A stretch of DNA of 64,000 nt from Schaalia canis (GCF_003858455.1 NZ_RQZF01000002.1:62001-126000), one strand, 5' to 3'; numbered from the stretch's first letter, positions 27,623 to 37,604 are shown. The notes: a model not told the origin generated them from the sequence alone. Translations and numbers: made by a program.

Positions 27623-27940
27623 TCAGTTCACCTCTGGATGCTCAACCTCAGCAGCGGAACGAGCTAACACATGCGAACCCGTTGATGCGGTCACCACCTG
27701 CAGGACAATAACCGCCATCCCCAGCACCAGCCACCGCCACTGCCACATGGACACGGCCACGCCCGCACACAGCACGATCACACCAAGAAGCTGCGGTTTT
27801 GATGCCGCGTGCATACGCGAGAACACATCAGGTAGACGCACCACACCAACGGCGGCAATCACGGTCAACAGGGCGCCGATCATTAACATCCCTGCACCCA
27901 CCCACTCATTCCATGGGCTGCCGGCAATTATCCCTGTCAT
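27623..27940 (-). CDS. mnhG: MnhG/MrpG, cation:proton antiporter subunit G
   Basis: 105 aa with three hydrophobic helices and the typical GVVRLPDVFSRMHAASKPQLLG segment of MnhG/PhaG. It is the last subunit of the Mrp-type Na+/H+ antiporter, a multi-subunit membrane complex for sodium export and pH homeostasis. Its ATG overlaps the mnhF stop by 4 bases. Confidence 0.93.
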   Translation of the reverse strand: MTGIIAGSPWNEWVGAGMLMIGALLTVIAAVGVVRLPDVFSRMHAASKPQLLGVIVLCAGVAVSMWQWRWLVLGMAVIVLQVVTASTGSHVLARSAAEVEHPEVN

Positions 27941-28383
27941 GCTGTTCCCTCTTCCTCATGGCGCTCTCGCTGACGGCGTTCCTGGGCGGCAACCGCATCA
28001 ACCTCGGAATCAATCTCTTCCAGCTCCGCGCGGAGTTCATCTTCTTCACGGCGGCGCTGGCGTTCTGCGTATTCGGTGGCGGTCAAAATACGTCGACGCC
28101 CGCGCGCAGAATCATCAATGACATCCCGGCGAATATACCTCGCCACAACAACGGCAGTAAGGAACGCCGTCAAAGCCAAAATGATCAGCAATACGCCCAG
28201 GTCAGAACGTTTCCAGGACACGATCATGACGCACACAACCGTAAAGGCAGAGGCCGTCAACACATCGGAAGCCACCGTCCGATCCATAATGCTCGGACCA
28301 GCCGCAATCCGATAGAAGGCCAGCAAAGCTGCCACAGTTGCCAGCAGCGCAATGATGAGGTGAAGGATTTCAATAGGGGTCAC
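27937..28383 (-). CDS. mnhF: MnhF/MrpF, cation:proton antiporter subunit F
   Basis: 148 aa. Residues 1-90 are a standard MnhF with three membrane helices and the conserved RIAAGPSIMDRTVASDVL motif. The remaining ~55 residues are an unusually long, highly charged cytoplasmic helix (EYAERQRRREEDELRAELEEI...), probably a coiled coil, absent from the usual ~90-aa subunit. It overlaps mnhG and mnhE by 4 bases each. Confidence 0.92.
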   Translation of the reverse strand: MTPIEILHLIIALLATVAALLAFYRIAAGPSIMDRTVASDVLTASAFTVVCVMIVSWKRSDLGVLLIILALTAFLTAVVVARYIRRDVIDDSARGRRRILTATEYAERQRRREEDELRAELEEIDSEVDAVAAQERRQRERHEEEGTA

Positions 28384-28937
28384 GACTCGTTCCCTTCCAC
28401 CGTCGACAGCATGTGCGGAGCGATAGCAGCCAACAGGCGTTTCTCTTGCGCAAGCACAGAGGCCACCACCCCAGCTTCACCGCCCTGAGCATCAAGATCA
28501 AGAATGTGCAGATCAAGCCGACGCTCAGGCACCACAACATCAAGAACTACCGAGCCGGGAACCAGTGAGGTCATCCCCGCAATGATTGTCATGTGGACGG
28601 GGTCGCCACTGCGAAGTGTCACCTGCACCCGACCATTCCGGTCGCATCCACCTCGAAGAACCACCCACGACACTTGGATGCCGGCAACCAAAAGATCCCA
28701 CAAGAAACGCGCCACCAAGACAATCAGCGCTACGGGGCGCACCCGCCACGTGTGAGTAATATGCGGCAAAGGAAAGACCCCCTGCACCAGGATGGCCAAG
28801 AGAACACCCGACACGAGGATCATCGGCTCCACACTGGCAAAGACCAGCACCCACACTGCTGTCAACCACAGCGTCAACGTCAGCGACACTCGATATCTTC
28901 GCGGCAGAGGGCCGGTATGTTTCTCCTGCGACATCAC
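28380..28937 (-). CDS. mnhE: MnhE/MrpE, cation:proton antiporter subunit E
   Basis: 185 aa with two to three N-terminal membrane helices followed by the soluble MnhE domain (RSGDPVHMTIIAGMTSLVPGSVVLDV), which contains the conserved SLVPGS-type segment. It overlaps mnhD by one base and mnhF by four, so translation is coupled. Confidence 0.92.
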   Translation of the reverse strand: MMSQEKHTGPLPRRYRVSLTLTLWLTAVWVLVFASVEPMILVSGVLLAILVQGVFPLPHITHTWRVRPVALIVLVARFLWDLLVAGIQVSWVVLRGGCDRNGRVQVTLRSGDPVHMTIIAGMTSLVPGSVVLDVVVPERRLDLHILDLDAQGGEAGVVASVLAQEKRLLAAIAPHMLSTVEGNES

Positions 28938-30814
28938 TACCTCCTCTCCCCTGACAGCATCCCATCAGAGACAGCCGCACCCGAGGGCGCCTTATCCGCG
29001 GGGGCCTTATCTGCGGGTGTCTTATCCGCAGGGGTCCCATCTGAACGGCCAAAATCTGACTGGCTTCGGTGATCCTGCTCCGGCTCAGGCAAAGGCGCAT
29101 CGGGCACCTCGTCCAAGGAGCTACCCGACCCGCGACCGTCCTCGCCAAGCACAGCGGTGATGTAGGGATAACGGAACATTTGATCGCGGGCGGCTGAGGA
29201 CACATACGTCCAAATCGGCCCCGATGCTGCCGCCATAGCAACCTGCACAGCCACCAGTGCCGCCACCGTGACGGTCATCAGCACAGGAGTGCGCTCAACA
29301 ATGACCTTCTCACTTTCAGTGCGCGATGCCTGAGCAGAAAAACGAGAACGCTCCGCCACAGGGGCCAACGCACTACGCGCACGCTCAACCTGGCGGGTTG
29401 CGCGTTCACGCACCGCCTCGGAAACATCCGGCCCCAGCATCGGTTCGGCAACAACCGATGGAGCATCCTTCGGGTTTTGCCAAAAGGCCATATTCCACCA
29501 CTTCGCCACCACATACAGGGTGAGGAAACTGGTGACGATACCACCGGCAAAGAGTAGCCACGCCTGGAGCGCAGGCACACCGCTACTGATCTGTGCGGCA
29601 TTAACCGAGGCCTGCGCCAAACCAAGTTTGCCGACAAAACCCGTCAGTGGCGGCACACCCACCAGGTTCATGCCAGTGATGAAAAACAGGATCGCCACCA
29701 GCGGCGCTTTACGAGCCAGGCCCGACAGACGCGCCAAAGACGTTGTGCCGGTGCGTTTTTCTATCAAGCCTGCCACAAGGAAAAGCGTGGTCTGAACAAG
29801 GATATGGTGAGCCGCGTAGTAGATGGCAGCAGCCAAACCCGCTTCAGTGACCAACGACAGGCCCCAGGCCATATAGCCGATGTGTGATACCAGCGTGAAA
29901 GACAGCAGACGTTTCACGTCATCTTGAGCGACAGCACCCAAGATGCCAATAATCATCGTCAGCAAAGCAATAACACCCAGGATGGGCGCGATGGAATCAC
30001 CTGGGAAAAGGAAAACCTGCAGGCGGATCATCGCATAGACACCGACCTTGGTCATCAGGCCAGCAAAGACAGCGGTCACGGGGGCAGGCGCTGTGGGGTA
30101 GGAGTCTGGCAGCCAAGCCTGCAAGGGGACGACGGCCGCCTTAATACCAAAAGCCACCAGCAGCACCGCTTGGATCATCAGGGCTGCGCCCGGGTCGATC
30201 TCACGCAGGCGAATGGAGAGCTGAGCGATATTGACCGTGCCCGTTGCCGCGTAGGTCAGTGCAATGCCAGCAAGGAAGATTGACGAGGACAAAAGCGAGA
30301 CAACAACGTAGACCGTGCCCGCGCGCACTCGCCCTCGCGTACCCCCCAGGGTGATGAGCACGAAAGAGGCCGCAAGGAGGATTTCAAAGCCAACAAAGAG
30401 GTTGAATAGGTCACCTGTCAGGAAAGCGTTTGCCACACCAGCCGACAAAATAAGGTACGTCGGGTAGTAGATCGTCACAGGCGAGCGCGCCCCCTGAGTC
30501 GCAAGATTTTGCGCCTGGGAAAACACAAGAACGGCGAGGGTGACAATCTGGCTGACAACGAGCATGATCGACGCAAGCCGGTCTGCCACCAGGGTCACGC
30601 CGATGGGGGCCGCCCACGAGCCGACGTCCAAAACAACTGGCCCAGCGTCGGCTGCGACGGCCAGGGCAAAAGCAGTGGCCGTGGTTGTTGCCAGGGTCAG
30701 CAAGGCAATCATGCGTTGCAGTCGCGGGTCGCGCGCGAGGAACAGGACGAAGCCCGCGCTGACAAGCGGAAGAAGAATCGGAATGGGCAGCAGGTAGTGT
30801 GCGGCAGCGATCAT
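28937..30814 (-). CDS. mnhD: MnhD/MrpD, antiporter subunit D
   Basis: 625 aa, homologous to proton-pumping NADH dehydrogenase antiporter-like subunits. About 14 membrane helices are predicted by eye. Conserved motifs include LFVGFEILLAASFVLI, IKAAVVPLQAWLPDSYPTAPAPVTAVFAGLMTKVG (with the channel Lys residues) and VSHIGYMAWG. The C-terminal ~130 residues are a charged, Pro/Asp/Ala-rich tail with repeated PADKTPADKAPADK units, beyond the family's usual end. Start and stop overlap the neighbouring subunit genes. Confidence 0.94.
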   Translation of the reverse strand: MIAAAHYLLPIPILLPLVSAGFVLFLARDPRLQRMIALLTLATTTATAFALAVAADAGPVVLDVGSWAAPIGVTLVADRLASIMLVVSQIVTLAVLVFSQAQNLATQGARSPVTIYYPTYLILSAGVANAFLTGDLFNLFVGFEILLAASFVLITLGGTRGRVRAGTVYVVVSLLSSSIFLAGIALTYAATGTVNIAQLSIRLREIDPGAALMIQAVLLVAFGIKAAVVPLQAWLPDSYPTAPAPVTAVFAGLMTKVGVYAMIRLQVFLFPGDSIAPILGVIALLTMIIGILGAVAQDDVKRLLSFTLVSHIGYMAWGLSLVTEAGLAAAIYYAAHHILVQTTLFLVAGLIEKRTGTTSLARLSGLARKAPLVAILFFITGMNLVGVPPLTGFVGKLGLAQASVNAAQISSGVPALQAWLLFAGGIVTSFLTLYVVAKWWNMAFWQNPKDAPSVVAEPMLGPDVSEAVRERATRQVERARSALAPVAERSRFSAQASRTESEKVIVERTPVLMTVTVAALVAVQVAMAAASGPIWTYVSSAARDQMFRYPYITAVLGEDGRGSGSSLDEVPDAPLPEPEQDHRSQSDFGRSDGTPADKTPADKAPADKAPSGAAVSDGMLSGERR

Positions 30815-31386
30815 GCCTGCCCCCTATCAGAGTTGGTAGTGATTGACGAGGCCACCGCTGATTCGTCCACGCTGCCGGAGTTTCCTTCCGCGGGGGCAGG
30901 CTCACCGCTGCGAGGTTCCTCGCTATCTGGCTCCTCACTGTGAGGCTGATCGTCCCCGTCGTCGTAGTTGATGTCGCCGTCCTCATCACCTGTCGCCCCC
31001 TCGTCGATGTAGGAGACAACCTCATCGTCTGCGCGACGTGAAAGAATCCGATCTTCAATGTCGTCGATCACTTCGTCGTGGCCGGTCAAACGCCACGAAC
31101 GATAGGCAAGGGCCAGACCAAAGGCCGTGGTCCCAAGGGAGAGAACGATAGAGGTGAGCATCATTGCCTGCGGCAGAGGATCGCCCATACTCTCCACCGT
31201 TTCCTCACCGATCAGGGGTGGGCGTCCTGCGGCGCCTCCCGCTGCAAGCAAGAGGACGTTGACGGCATGGGTGATCAGCCCCAGGCCAATGAAGATGCGG
31301 GACAGGGAACGTTCCAGCATGAGGTAGACGCCCGTTCCGGCCAGCGCCGCTGCGATAAGAAGAACAGTGACGGAAGGGGCAGTCAT
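30811..31386 (-). CDS. mnhC: MnhC/MrpC, antiporter subunit C
   Basis: 191 aa. The first ~110 residues are a NuoK-like subunit with three helices (VLLIAAALAGTGVYLML; GLGLITHAVNVLLLAAGG; DPLPQAMMLTSIVLSLGTTAFGLALAYR). The rest is an acidic tail (DEDGDINYDDGDDQPHSEEPDSEEP) not found in typical ~115-aa MnhC. It overlaps mnhA and mnhD by 4 bases. Confidence 0.93.
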   Translation of the reverse strand: MTAPSVTVLLIAAALAGTGVYLMLERSLSRIFIGLGLITHAVNVLLLAAGGAAGRPPLIGEETVESMGDPLPQAMMLTSIVLSLGTTAFGLALAYRSWRLTGHDEVIDDIEDRILSRRADDEVVSYIDEGATGDEDGDINYDDGDDQPHSEEPDSEEPRSGEPAPAEGNSGSVDESAVASSITTNSDRGQA

Positions 31387-34300
31387 CGTGGTACCTCCGT
31401 GGAAGCAGACATCTGAGCATTGGGAGGAACGGAGCAGCCCTCAATGCCCGCAATCCGCTCAGGCTCTGGGGTTTCCTGCTCGTTTTCTTCCCCGTGGCGA
31501 TCGATTTGTGCCCCCGCCGCCGCCACAAGGTCAAGGACGAGGCCAATAACGAGGACGTACACGCCAATGTCAAGAATGGTTGCTGTTGTGAAATGCAGGT
31601 GCCCCAAGAGGCCGAAGTCCCAGTCAACCTCGGTGGATTGCAGCACCGATCGGCCAAATGCCAGAGGTGCAACAGCTCCTGCACCTGCGATAAACAGGCC
31701 CGTACCCAGGATGCGGCCCGGAGAAATGGGCATAGCTCGCTCAAGCTCTTCAGCTCCGCCCGCCAGGTAGCGCAATACGAAGGCAAGGCCCGCGACCACG
31801 CCTCCGGCAAAACCTCCACCAGGGTTGTTGTGCCCGATGAAAAGCAGCCACAAGGACAGGATCATCATGGTGGGGAACAGCAGGCGTGTTGTCACCTCAA
31901 TGACGATCGAACGTTCCCGATCATCCAGGTGGGCGACAGTCGGAAGGAAACTCACTCGACTATGGGGGCCTGCGGGAGCCTCGGAGGAGCGGAATACGCG
32001 TCCACGCAGGAGGGACAAAATCCTTTGATAGCGGGGCTTAGTTGTCGACCCAGCATGGATGAGCGAGGCCACGCCAGTAGCAATGACAAGAAGCACTGAT
32101 AGTTCACCAACCGTGTCCCAGGCTCGAATGTCCACAAGGATCACGTTGACGATATTGCGGCCATGCCCAAAGAAATAGGCTTCCTCTGCCATGAGGGAAG
32201 AATCTGGCGCGTGCGTGCGCGCAGCCGTCGCATACAGGCCAACGACCAGCACACCGTAGGAGACGATCAGCGACAGCAGGAGTCTCCACCAGCGCGAACG
32301 CGCTAATGGGCGGTCAGAGAAGTGGGCGGGCAGGCGACGCAGGACAAGGACGAAGATGACCATACCCACGGCTTCAACAAGGATCTGTGTCAATGCCAGA
32401 TCGGGAGCCCCGTAAGAGGCGTACAACACGGCAACGCCTAAGCCCACCGCCCCCAGGGTGAATGCCGCCTTCATGCGACGGCGAGCACGGGCTGTCATGA
32501 TCGCCGCAATCGTAATCACGATTCCGATGAATACCTGAAGGGGCGAGTCCCACACGCGCAGTTGAAGCTGCGAAGGAGGACGAATCAGCAGGGCTGCGGT
32601 GACGGCAGCCACCAGTGTCGCCATAATCGTGGACAGTTCAAAGGGCAAAGAACCGCGCTGGGTCATGCGGGTGACGCGAGCAGCAAGAATCTCTAGCTCA
32701 CGCAAAGTCCACGTGTGCAGATCAACAATGTTCAGCGGGAAGGCAAGACGAGCTTGGAAGGCTTCAAAGCGGCGCGCTCCCCGTGCGAGCAGAGCTGCGC
32801 ACCCAAAGATGGCGGCGGTTACCAGCGAAACATCAAGCCCCGACCACCACGCCAGGTGAGCGTGCCCGGGTAAGGGGGCCCCATAGGCGCCGAGGATTCC
32901 TTCCAGAGCACCTGGCGCCAGGCCTAACAGCGCCCCTAGGGACAGGATGTAGATGGGCAGTCGCAAGGTGATGGGCAATGGTTTGACGGTGATGGCCTCG
33001 TCAAGGGGGCGCACCCCGAAAGCTCCCCACCAGAAACGCCACGCGTAGGCGGCTGTCAGGATTGATCCCAGCGCCACGAGGACCAGGACAAGCAGTTCCG
33101 CTCCGCTTACCCCAGCGTCTGCAGCGCCTCGCGCCATCCATCGGGCTTCAGAGCCGTGCATGAGGGCAGCCAGAAGCGCTTCCTTACCCAGGTAGCCGGT
33201 GGTCAACGGCAGGCCTGCCATTGATGCGGCTGCCAGAGCTGCGGCAGCGGCAGTCCAGGGCATTGCCCGCCCGATCCCGCTGAGACGCTGAATATCTCGC
33301 GTACCGGAAGCGCTCTCGACGGCACCGACCGTCAGGAAAAGTGTGGATTTAAAGAGGCTATGTGCCAGGAGCATGGTCACGCCTGCGGCCATCAACGAGG
33401 CACTGCCCGCTCCCAGCACTGCCATAATCAGCCCGAGTTGAGAGACCGTGCCGTAAGCAAGCACAAGTTTGAGGTCATTTTGACGCAAGGCGCGCCACCC
33501 GCCGACGAACATCGTGACCAGACCGGCAGCGACAATGAGCGGCGACCATAGGAGGATTCCGGTGAACCCAGGGGTCAGACGGGCAACAAGGTAGAGGCCT
33601 GCTTTGACCATTGCCGCAGCGTGAAGGTAGGCAGACACGGGTGTTGGTGCCGCCATTGCGCCAGGTAGCCAAAAGTGTGTGGGCACAAGTGCCGACTTTG
33701 AGAATGCACCCAGGAGCACAAGAAAAGCCGCAACGTTCAAAAGCACGCCGGATGTGGAGACTGAGCCTGTCGGACCGGTGATACTCAGGCCAAGAGTTCC
33801 TTCATGAGCGCGAGTCACCAGTTCGGACAGGAGGTAGGAACCGCCCTCCATCTGCCCAAGAATGACAAAGCCCATGAACATTGCCAGCGATCCACTGGTT
33901 GTCACCAAAAGGGCCTGGCGCGCTGCGGTTCGAGCTGGTCGGCGTTCAAAGTGGTGGCCAATCAGCAGGTAGGACAGTAAGGAGGTTGCTTCCCAGAAGG
34001 CGTAGACCCCCATGGTGTGGTCGGATTGCACGACGCCCAACATGGCGGCGATAAAAGCAACAAAGACTGCGGCGAAACGTCCCAGGCCTACGGCTGTTTT
34101 TTTGAAGTAGGCCGAGGCATAGATGAGGACAAGAGCACCGACTCCACCGACGATGAGGGTCATCACCCACGAGAGAACATCCAGGCGCATCACAAGAATC
34201 AGGTCAAGGCCCGGGATCCACCTTAGGGTTTCCGTGGGGTAGTCGGCCGATGGAGAGTGTGCGGCGGCAAAAACGTGCTGGGTTGTCGACAGGGCGTAGG

Positions 34301-34415
34301 CCACAGCCGATAGTGGGGCCACTGCGAAAAGGGCGAGGGCGCGGCGTCCGATGCGGCTGACCAGGAATGGCGCGCACACGGCGACACAGAGGTGTGCGGC
34401 TATGACAGCGAACAT
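31383..34415 (-). CDS. mnhA: MnhA/MrpA, antiporter subunit A with fused B domain
   Basis: 1010 aa, first gene of the operon. Residues ~1-530 are the antiporter-like core (LLSYLLIGHHFERRPARTAARQALLVTTSG, VPTHFWLPGAMAAPTPVSAYLHAAAMVKAGLY). Residues ~560-780 are the MrpA C-terminal/DUF4040 region (GAVGLGVAVLYASYGAPDLALTQILVE). Residues ~830-990 are a full MrpB module (FIGHNNPGGGFAGGVVAGLAFVLRYLAGG), so A and B are fused and no separate mnhB exists. GAGGA lies 9 bases before the ATG. Confidence 0.95.
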   Translation of the reverse strand: MFAVIAAHLCVAVCAPFLVSRIGRRALALFAVAPLSAVAYALSTTQHVFAAAHSPSADYPTETLRWIPGLDLILVMRLDVLSWVMTLIVGGVGALVLIYASAYFKKTAVGLGRFAAVFVAFIAAMLGVVQSDHTMGVYAFWEATSLLSYLLIGHHFERRPARTAARQALLVTTSGSLAMFMGFVILGQMEGGSYLLSELVTRAHEGTLGLSITGPTGSVSTSGVLLNVAAFLVLLGAFSKSALVPTHFWLPGAMAAPTPVSAYLHAAAMVKAGLYLVARLTPGFTGILLWSPLIVAAGLVTMFVGGWRALRQNDLKLVLAYGTVSQLGLIMAVLGAGSASLMAAGVTMLLAHSLFKSTLFLTVGAVESASGTRDIQRLSGIGRAMPWTAAAAALAAASMAGLPLTTGYLGKEALLAALMHGSEARWMARGAADAGVSGAELLVLVLVALGSILTAAYAWRFWWGAFGVRPLDEAITVKPLPITLRLPIYILSLGALLGLAPGALEGILGAYGAPLPGHAHLAWWSGLDVSLVTAAIFGCAALLARGARRFEAFQARLAFPLNIVDLHTWTLRELEILAARVTRMTQRGSLPFELSTIMATLVAAVTAALLIRPPSQLQLRVWDSPLQVFIGIVITIAAIMTARARRRMKAAFTLGAVGLGVAVLYASYGAPDLALTQILVEAVGMVIFVLVLRRLPAHFSDRPLARSRWWRLLLSLIVSYGVLVVGLYATAARTHAPDSSLMAEEAYFFGHGRNIVNVILVDIRAWDTVGELSVLLVIATGVASLIHAGSTTKPRYQRILSLLRGRVFRSSEAPAGPHSRVSFLPTVAHLDDRERSIVIEVTTRLLFPTMMILSLWLLFIGHNNPGGGFAGGVVAGLAFVLRYLAGGAEELERAMPISPGRILGTGLFIAGAGAVAPLAFGRSVLQSTEVDWDFGLLGHLHFTTATILDIGVYVLVIGLVLDLVAAAGAQIDRHGEENEQETPEPERIAGIEGCSVPPNAQMSASTEVPR

Positions 34416-34777
34416 GCTCGGGTGTCCTCGGTGTCAGCAGCGCACCAAAAAAGTGGAACGCTGCGCGTGATCAGGGCAAACGCTCAATGAGTGGCGACGG
34501 CCTAGCGTCATGTTCAACACTCATTTGCGATTCTTTTTCTAGCCTACCGAAGTTGAGCAATGAACGAGTGCTGAGGTGGCGAGGATCGCCCTCAGCGCGC
34601 CTTGACTCATGATTTGCACGCAAAAGCGGGATAATAGAACGTCCCAGGTTGACATGATCTGGTGAATCAGCAGCTTTGCCTACCCAGCCTGCCGTCCCTC
34701 ATTCAGGCAGGCAACTCGGCGGGCATTCGACTCGTGCAGCGCCTGACACAAGCGTCTAATAAAGGAGAGTACAGCTC
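34416..34777. promoter_or_regulatory. Divergent spacer between mnhA and the Fe-S oxidoreductase gene
   Basis: 362 bases with no convincing gene. It must hold the mnh operon promoter (minus) and that of the oxidoreductase gene (plus). On the plus side GATAAT at 34630-34635 is a plausible -10, but no -35 lies at standard spacing. AAGGAGAG precedes the plus-strand ATG. Confidence 0.4.
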
Positions 34778-37423
34778 ATGGCTTCCCCCCTGCTCATTAC
34801 CGTGTGCTGGGTATTTGCGCTTTTGTGCACCGCCATTGCCTTCCTCTCTTTTGGCCGAGGGCTTGCCCACCTGACTCGTCAGATGCGCGCAGGTGCGCCC
34901 GACCACACGCGCACTAACCATCCTTGGAGGCGTGCCTGGGGTGTTGTCTCCGCCGCCCTGACCCATAGGGAGTTCAAGGGTCGTCCGCTGGTGAAGATCG
35001 CCCACTGGGTGGTCATGGTCTCCTTCCCCGTCCTCTTCCTCACGCTCATTACGGGCTACGCGCACCTGCGTGATCAGTCCTGGACGTTGCCGCTTATTGG
35101 TCACTTCCCGCCGTGGTTGTGGCTGGTGGAGTTCTTCGCCTGGGCGGGTTTTGTGGGCATTATTGCGCTGATGATCGTGCGTCGTCGTGCAGGGCGAGGC
35201 TCCCGCGCTGAAGCCGCGCTCTCCGCCGACCTTCCTGCAGGCGACCCTGACGAGGTGGCCGTTGAGGCCTTGCGTGGGCGTCGGCCTCGTCCTCGTGATG
35301 GGTCGGCCGAAGGCTTGGCCTCACGTTTCTTGGGGTCGACTCACTGGCAGGCCCTCTTTGTTGAGTGGGTGATTCTGCTGGTCTGCGGGGCGGTCATTGC
35401 CCTGCGCGCCCTGGAGTACGCGCACACGCTGTTGACAGTGGCTCAGGTGCCCGTCTCGATCGCTGGCCCTGCTGCGGTTGGTGATTTTGCGGGCACGGCT
35501 GGCCTGGAGTGGTGGCGTTTTCCCTTGACGTGGTGGCTCGGCTACCCCGTGGCCCTGTGGCTTTCTGGCGGAGGCTTAGCAGGCGGGAGCGCTGGCGAGC
35601 TTGGCGGGCCAGCGCATGTTGCCGCGAACCTTATTGTCATTGTGTCACTGGTGAAGATCCTCGTCTCCATGCTGTGGCTGACGGTAGTTGGCGTGCAGAC
35701 CTCTATGGGTGTGGCGTGGCACCGCTTCCTGGCTGTGCTGAACCTGTACTTCCGTCGTAATGCTGAGGGCACGAAGTCGCTGGGTCCGGCTGCCCCCATG
35801 CTTGTCAACGGCGAACCCATGGTCGACCTTGAGGTGCTTGATGCGCTGACAGACAACGAGGATGCTGAGGTGGTTCTAGGTGTTGGCACCGCTGAAGATC
35901 TCACCTGGAAGGCCCGCCTGGACCTGTACTCGTGTACCGAATGTGGCCGCTGCCAGGAACTCTGCCCAGCATGGAACACAGAAAAACCTCTCTCCCCCAA
36001 ACTGCTCGTGCTTTCCCTGCGCGACCACGTCCATTCCATCTCCGCCCTTGAGGTCAGTGAACGTGAGGTCACCGACGCGGAGGTCCCCGGCGAGCGCGGC
36101 GTTGCTGATTTGGATGACGAGGAGATGCTGCTCGAAAAGGGCATGGAGCCCTCCCCGCACTCCTTTGACCTGCTCACCGCCCTATCAGCCTCGGGAGCAA
36201 CCGGGCCTGCTGGTGTTGCTGACGTGGCTGCACCACTTGTCCCCGACGTCATTGACGAGGGCGTCCTATGGGACTGCACCATCTGCGGTGCTTGCGTTGA
36301 ACAATGTCCGGTGGATATTGAACACGTTGACCACATTCTTGACCTTCGGCGCCATCAGGTGCTGATGGAGAGTGCCTTCCCGCGCGAACTATCCCGCGCC
36401 TTCCGCGGCATGGAGTCCAAGGGTAACCCCTACAATCAGCCCGCACGCAAGCGCATGGAATGGGCGAAAAACCTCGACTTTGAGGTGCCCGTGGTGGGTG
36501 AAGATCTTGAGGACGCTACCGAGGTCGACTACCTGTTCTGGGTGGGCTGTGCGGGCGCCTACGATGACAAGGCCAAGGCCACAACTGCGGCCGTTGCCGA
36601 GCTGTTGCACACCGCAGGCGTGTCTTTTGCAGTCCTGGGATCGGGTGAATCCTGCACGGGTGATCCGGCTCGCCGCGCCGGTAATGAGGTGCTCTTCCAG
36701 ATGCTGGCTTCGGCTGCGATTGAGGCCCTGACGGAGGCCAAGGCCCAACGCATTGTCGTCACCTGCGCCCACTGCTTCAACACTATTGCCGGTGAGTTCC
36801 CGCAGCTTGGTGCCCGATTCGACGTCATCCACCACACGCAATTGCTGAACCGGCTTGTGCGCGAGGGACTGCTCACTCCGGTTGCTCCCAACGCTGGAAG
36901 TGTTGACAGTGCTGGAAATGCTGGGTGTGACGGCGAAGGTGGCGCTACTACCACTACTTTGCCGACAATCACCTACCACGACCCCTGCTACCTGGGTCGG
37001 CACAACCGTGTCTATGAAGCTCCCCGCGAATTGCTCGGAGCTTTGGGCGTTGACCTGGTAGAGATGCCCCGCAACCGCGAGCGCGCCCTGTGCTGTGGCG
37101 CGGGTGGGGCACGCGCGTGGATGGAAGAAACGCGAGGCATCCGCATTGCTGATGCTCGTATGGTGGAGGCAGCGTCAACGGGTGCCGACATTGTGGCCAC
37201 CGCCTGCCCCTTCTGCTCGCAAATGCTTGGATCGGCAACGGGGGCAAGTGCGGGGCTGACCTCCTCTACTGGCTCTGCCGGTCCTGGCTCTGCTGATCCT
37301 GGGTCTGTTGCTTCTGCTGACGGACGCGAGGCTGGTGACGGCGGGCGCGTGGAACTGCCACAGGTGCGTGACGTTGCCATTATGATGCTCGAAGCTGTCA
37401 GGCGCGGGCAGGATCGGGGCTAA
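34778..37423 (+). CDS. Membrane-bound Fe-S oxidoreductase (GlpC/HdrD-like, CCG domains)
   Basis: 881 aa. An N-terminal membrane section (~1-310) with about five helices resembles respiratory gamma/cytochrome-b-like subunits (LVKIAHWVVMVSFPVLFLTLITGYAHL). Two 4Fe-4S clusters follow: CTECGRCQELCPAW (~386-399) and CTICGACVEQCPVDIEH. Two CCG domains end the protein (VGCAGAYDDKA...GSGESCTGDPARRAGNE; YHDPCYLGRHNRVYEAPRELL...RALCCGAGGARAWMEE). This is the plan of heterodisulfide-reductase-related oxidoreductases that pass electrons between a cytoplasmic donor and the quinone pool. The true partner is unknown. A strong AAGGAGAG site supports the start. Confidence 0.88.
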   Translation: MASPLLITVCWVFALLCTAIAFLSFGRGLAHLTRQMRAGAPDHTRTNHPWRRAWGVVSAALTHREFKGRPLVKIAHWVVMVSFPVLFLTLITGYAHLRDQSWTLPLIGHFPPWLWLVEFFAWAGFVGIIALMIVRRRAGRGSRAEAALSADLPAGDPDEVAVEALRGRRPRPRDGSAEGLASRFLGSTHWQALFVEWVILLVCGAVIALRALEYAHTLLTVAQVPVSIAGPAAVGDFAGTAGLEWWRFPLTWWLGYPVALWLSGGGLAGGSAGELGGPAHVAANLIVIVSLVKILVSMLWLTVVGVQTSMGVAWHRFLAVLNLYFRRNAEGTKSLGPAAPMLVNGEPMVDLEVLDALTDNEDAEVVLGVGTAEDLTWKARLDLYSCTECGRCQELCPAWNTEKPLSPKLLVLSLRDHVHSISALEVSEREVTDAEVPGERGVADLDDEEMLLEKGMEPSPHSFDLLTALSASGATGPAGVADVAAPLVPDVIDEGVLWDCTICGACVEQCPVDIEHVDHILDLRRHQVLMESAFPRELSRAFRGMESKGNPYNQPARKRMEWAKNLDFEVPVVGEDLEDATEVDYLFWVGCAGAYDDKAKATTAAVAELLHTAGVSFAVLGSGESCTGDPARRAGNEVLFQMLASAAIEALTEAKAQRIVVTCAHCFNTIAGEFPQLGARFDVIHHTQLLNRLVREGLLTPVAPNAGSVDSAGNAGCDGEGGATTTTLPTITYHDPCYLGRHNRVYEAPRELLGALGVDLVEMPRNRERALCCGAGGARAWMEETRGIRIADARMVEAASTGADIVATACPFCSQMLGSATGASAGLTSSTGSAGPGSADPGSVASADGREAGDGGRVELPQVRDVAIMMLEAVRRGQDRG

Positions 37424-37487
37424 ATCGCTGCCGAAGCTCCCCGTCGAGTACCGCTTGGTGGTTGGCAAACAGCTTTGGTACCAATGC

Positions 37488-37544
37488 GCTTTATGTACGG
37501 GGCAGTGCTTTATGTACAGGTTAGGGCTTCATGTACCCGCTGCA
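37488..37544 (+). repeat. Three 11-base repeats at 19-base period
   Basis: GCTTTATGTAC at 37488 and 37507 and GCTTCATGTAC at 37526, each exactly 19 bases apart, in the 181-base space between two converging genes. A related ATGTAGTACAT palindrome follows at ~37563. Function unknown. Confidence 0.7.
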
Positions 37545-37604
37545 CCACGCACACTCAGCGCTATGTAGTACATGATGCGTTAAGTAGCACACCAGGACAA
37601 TGCT

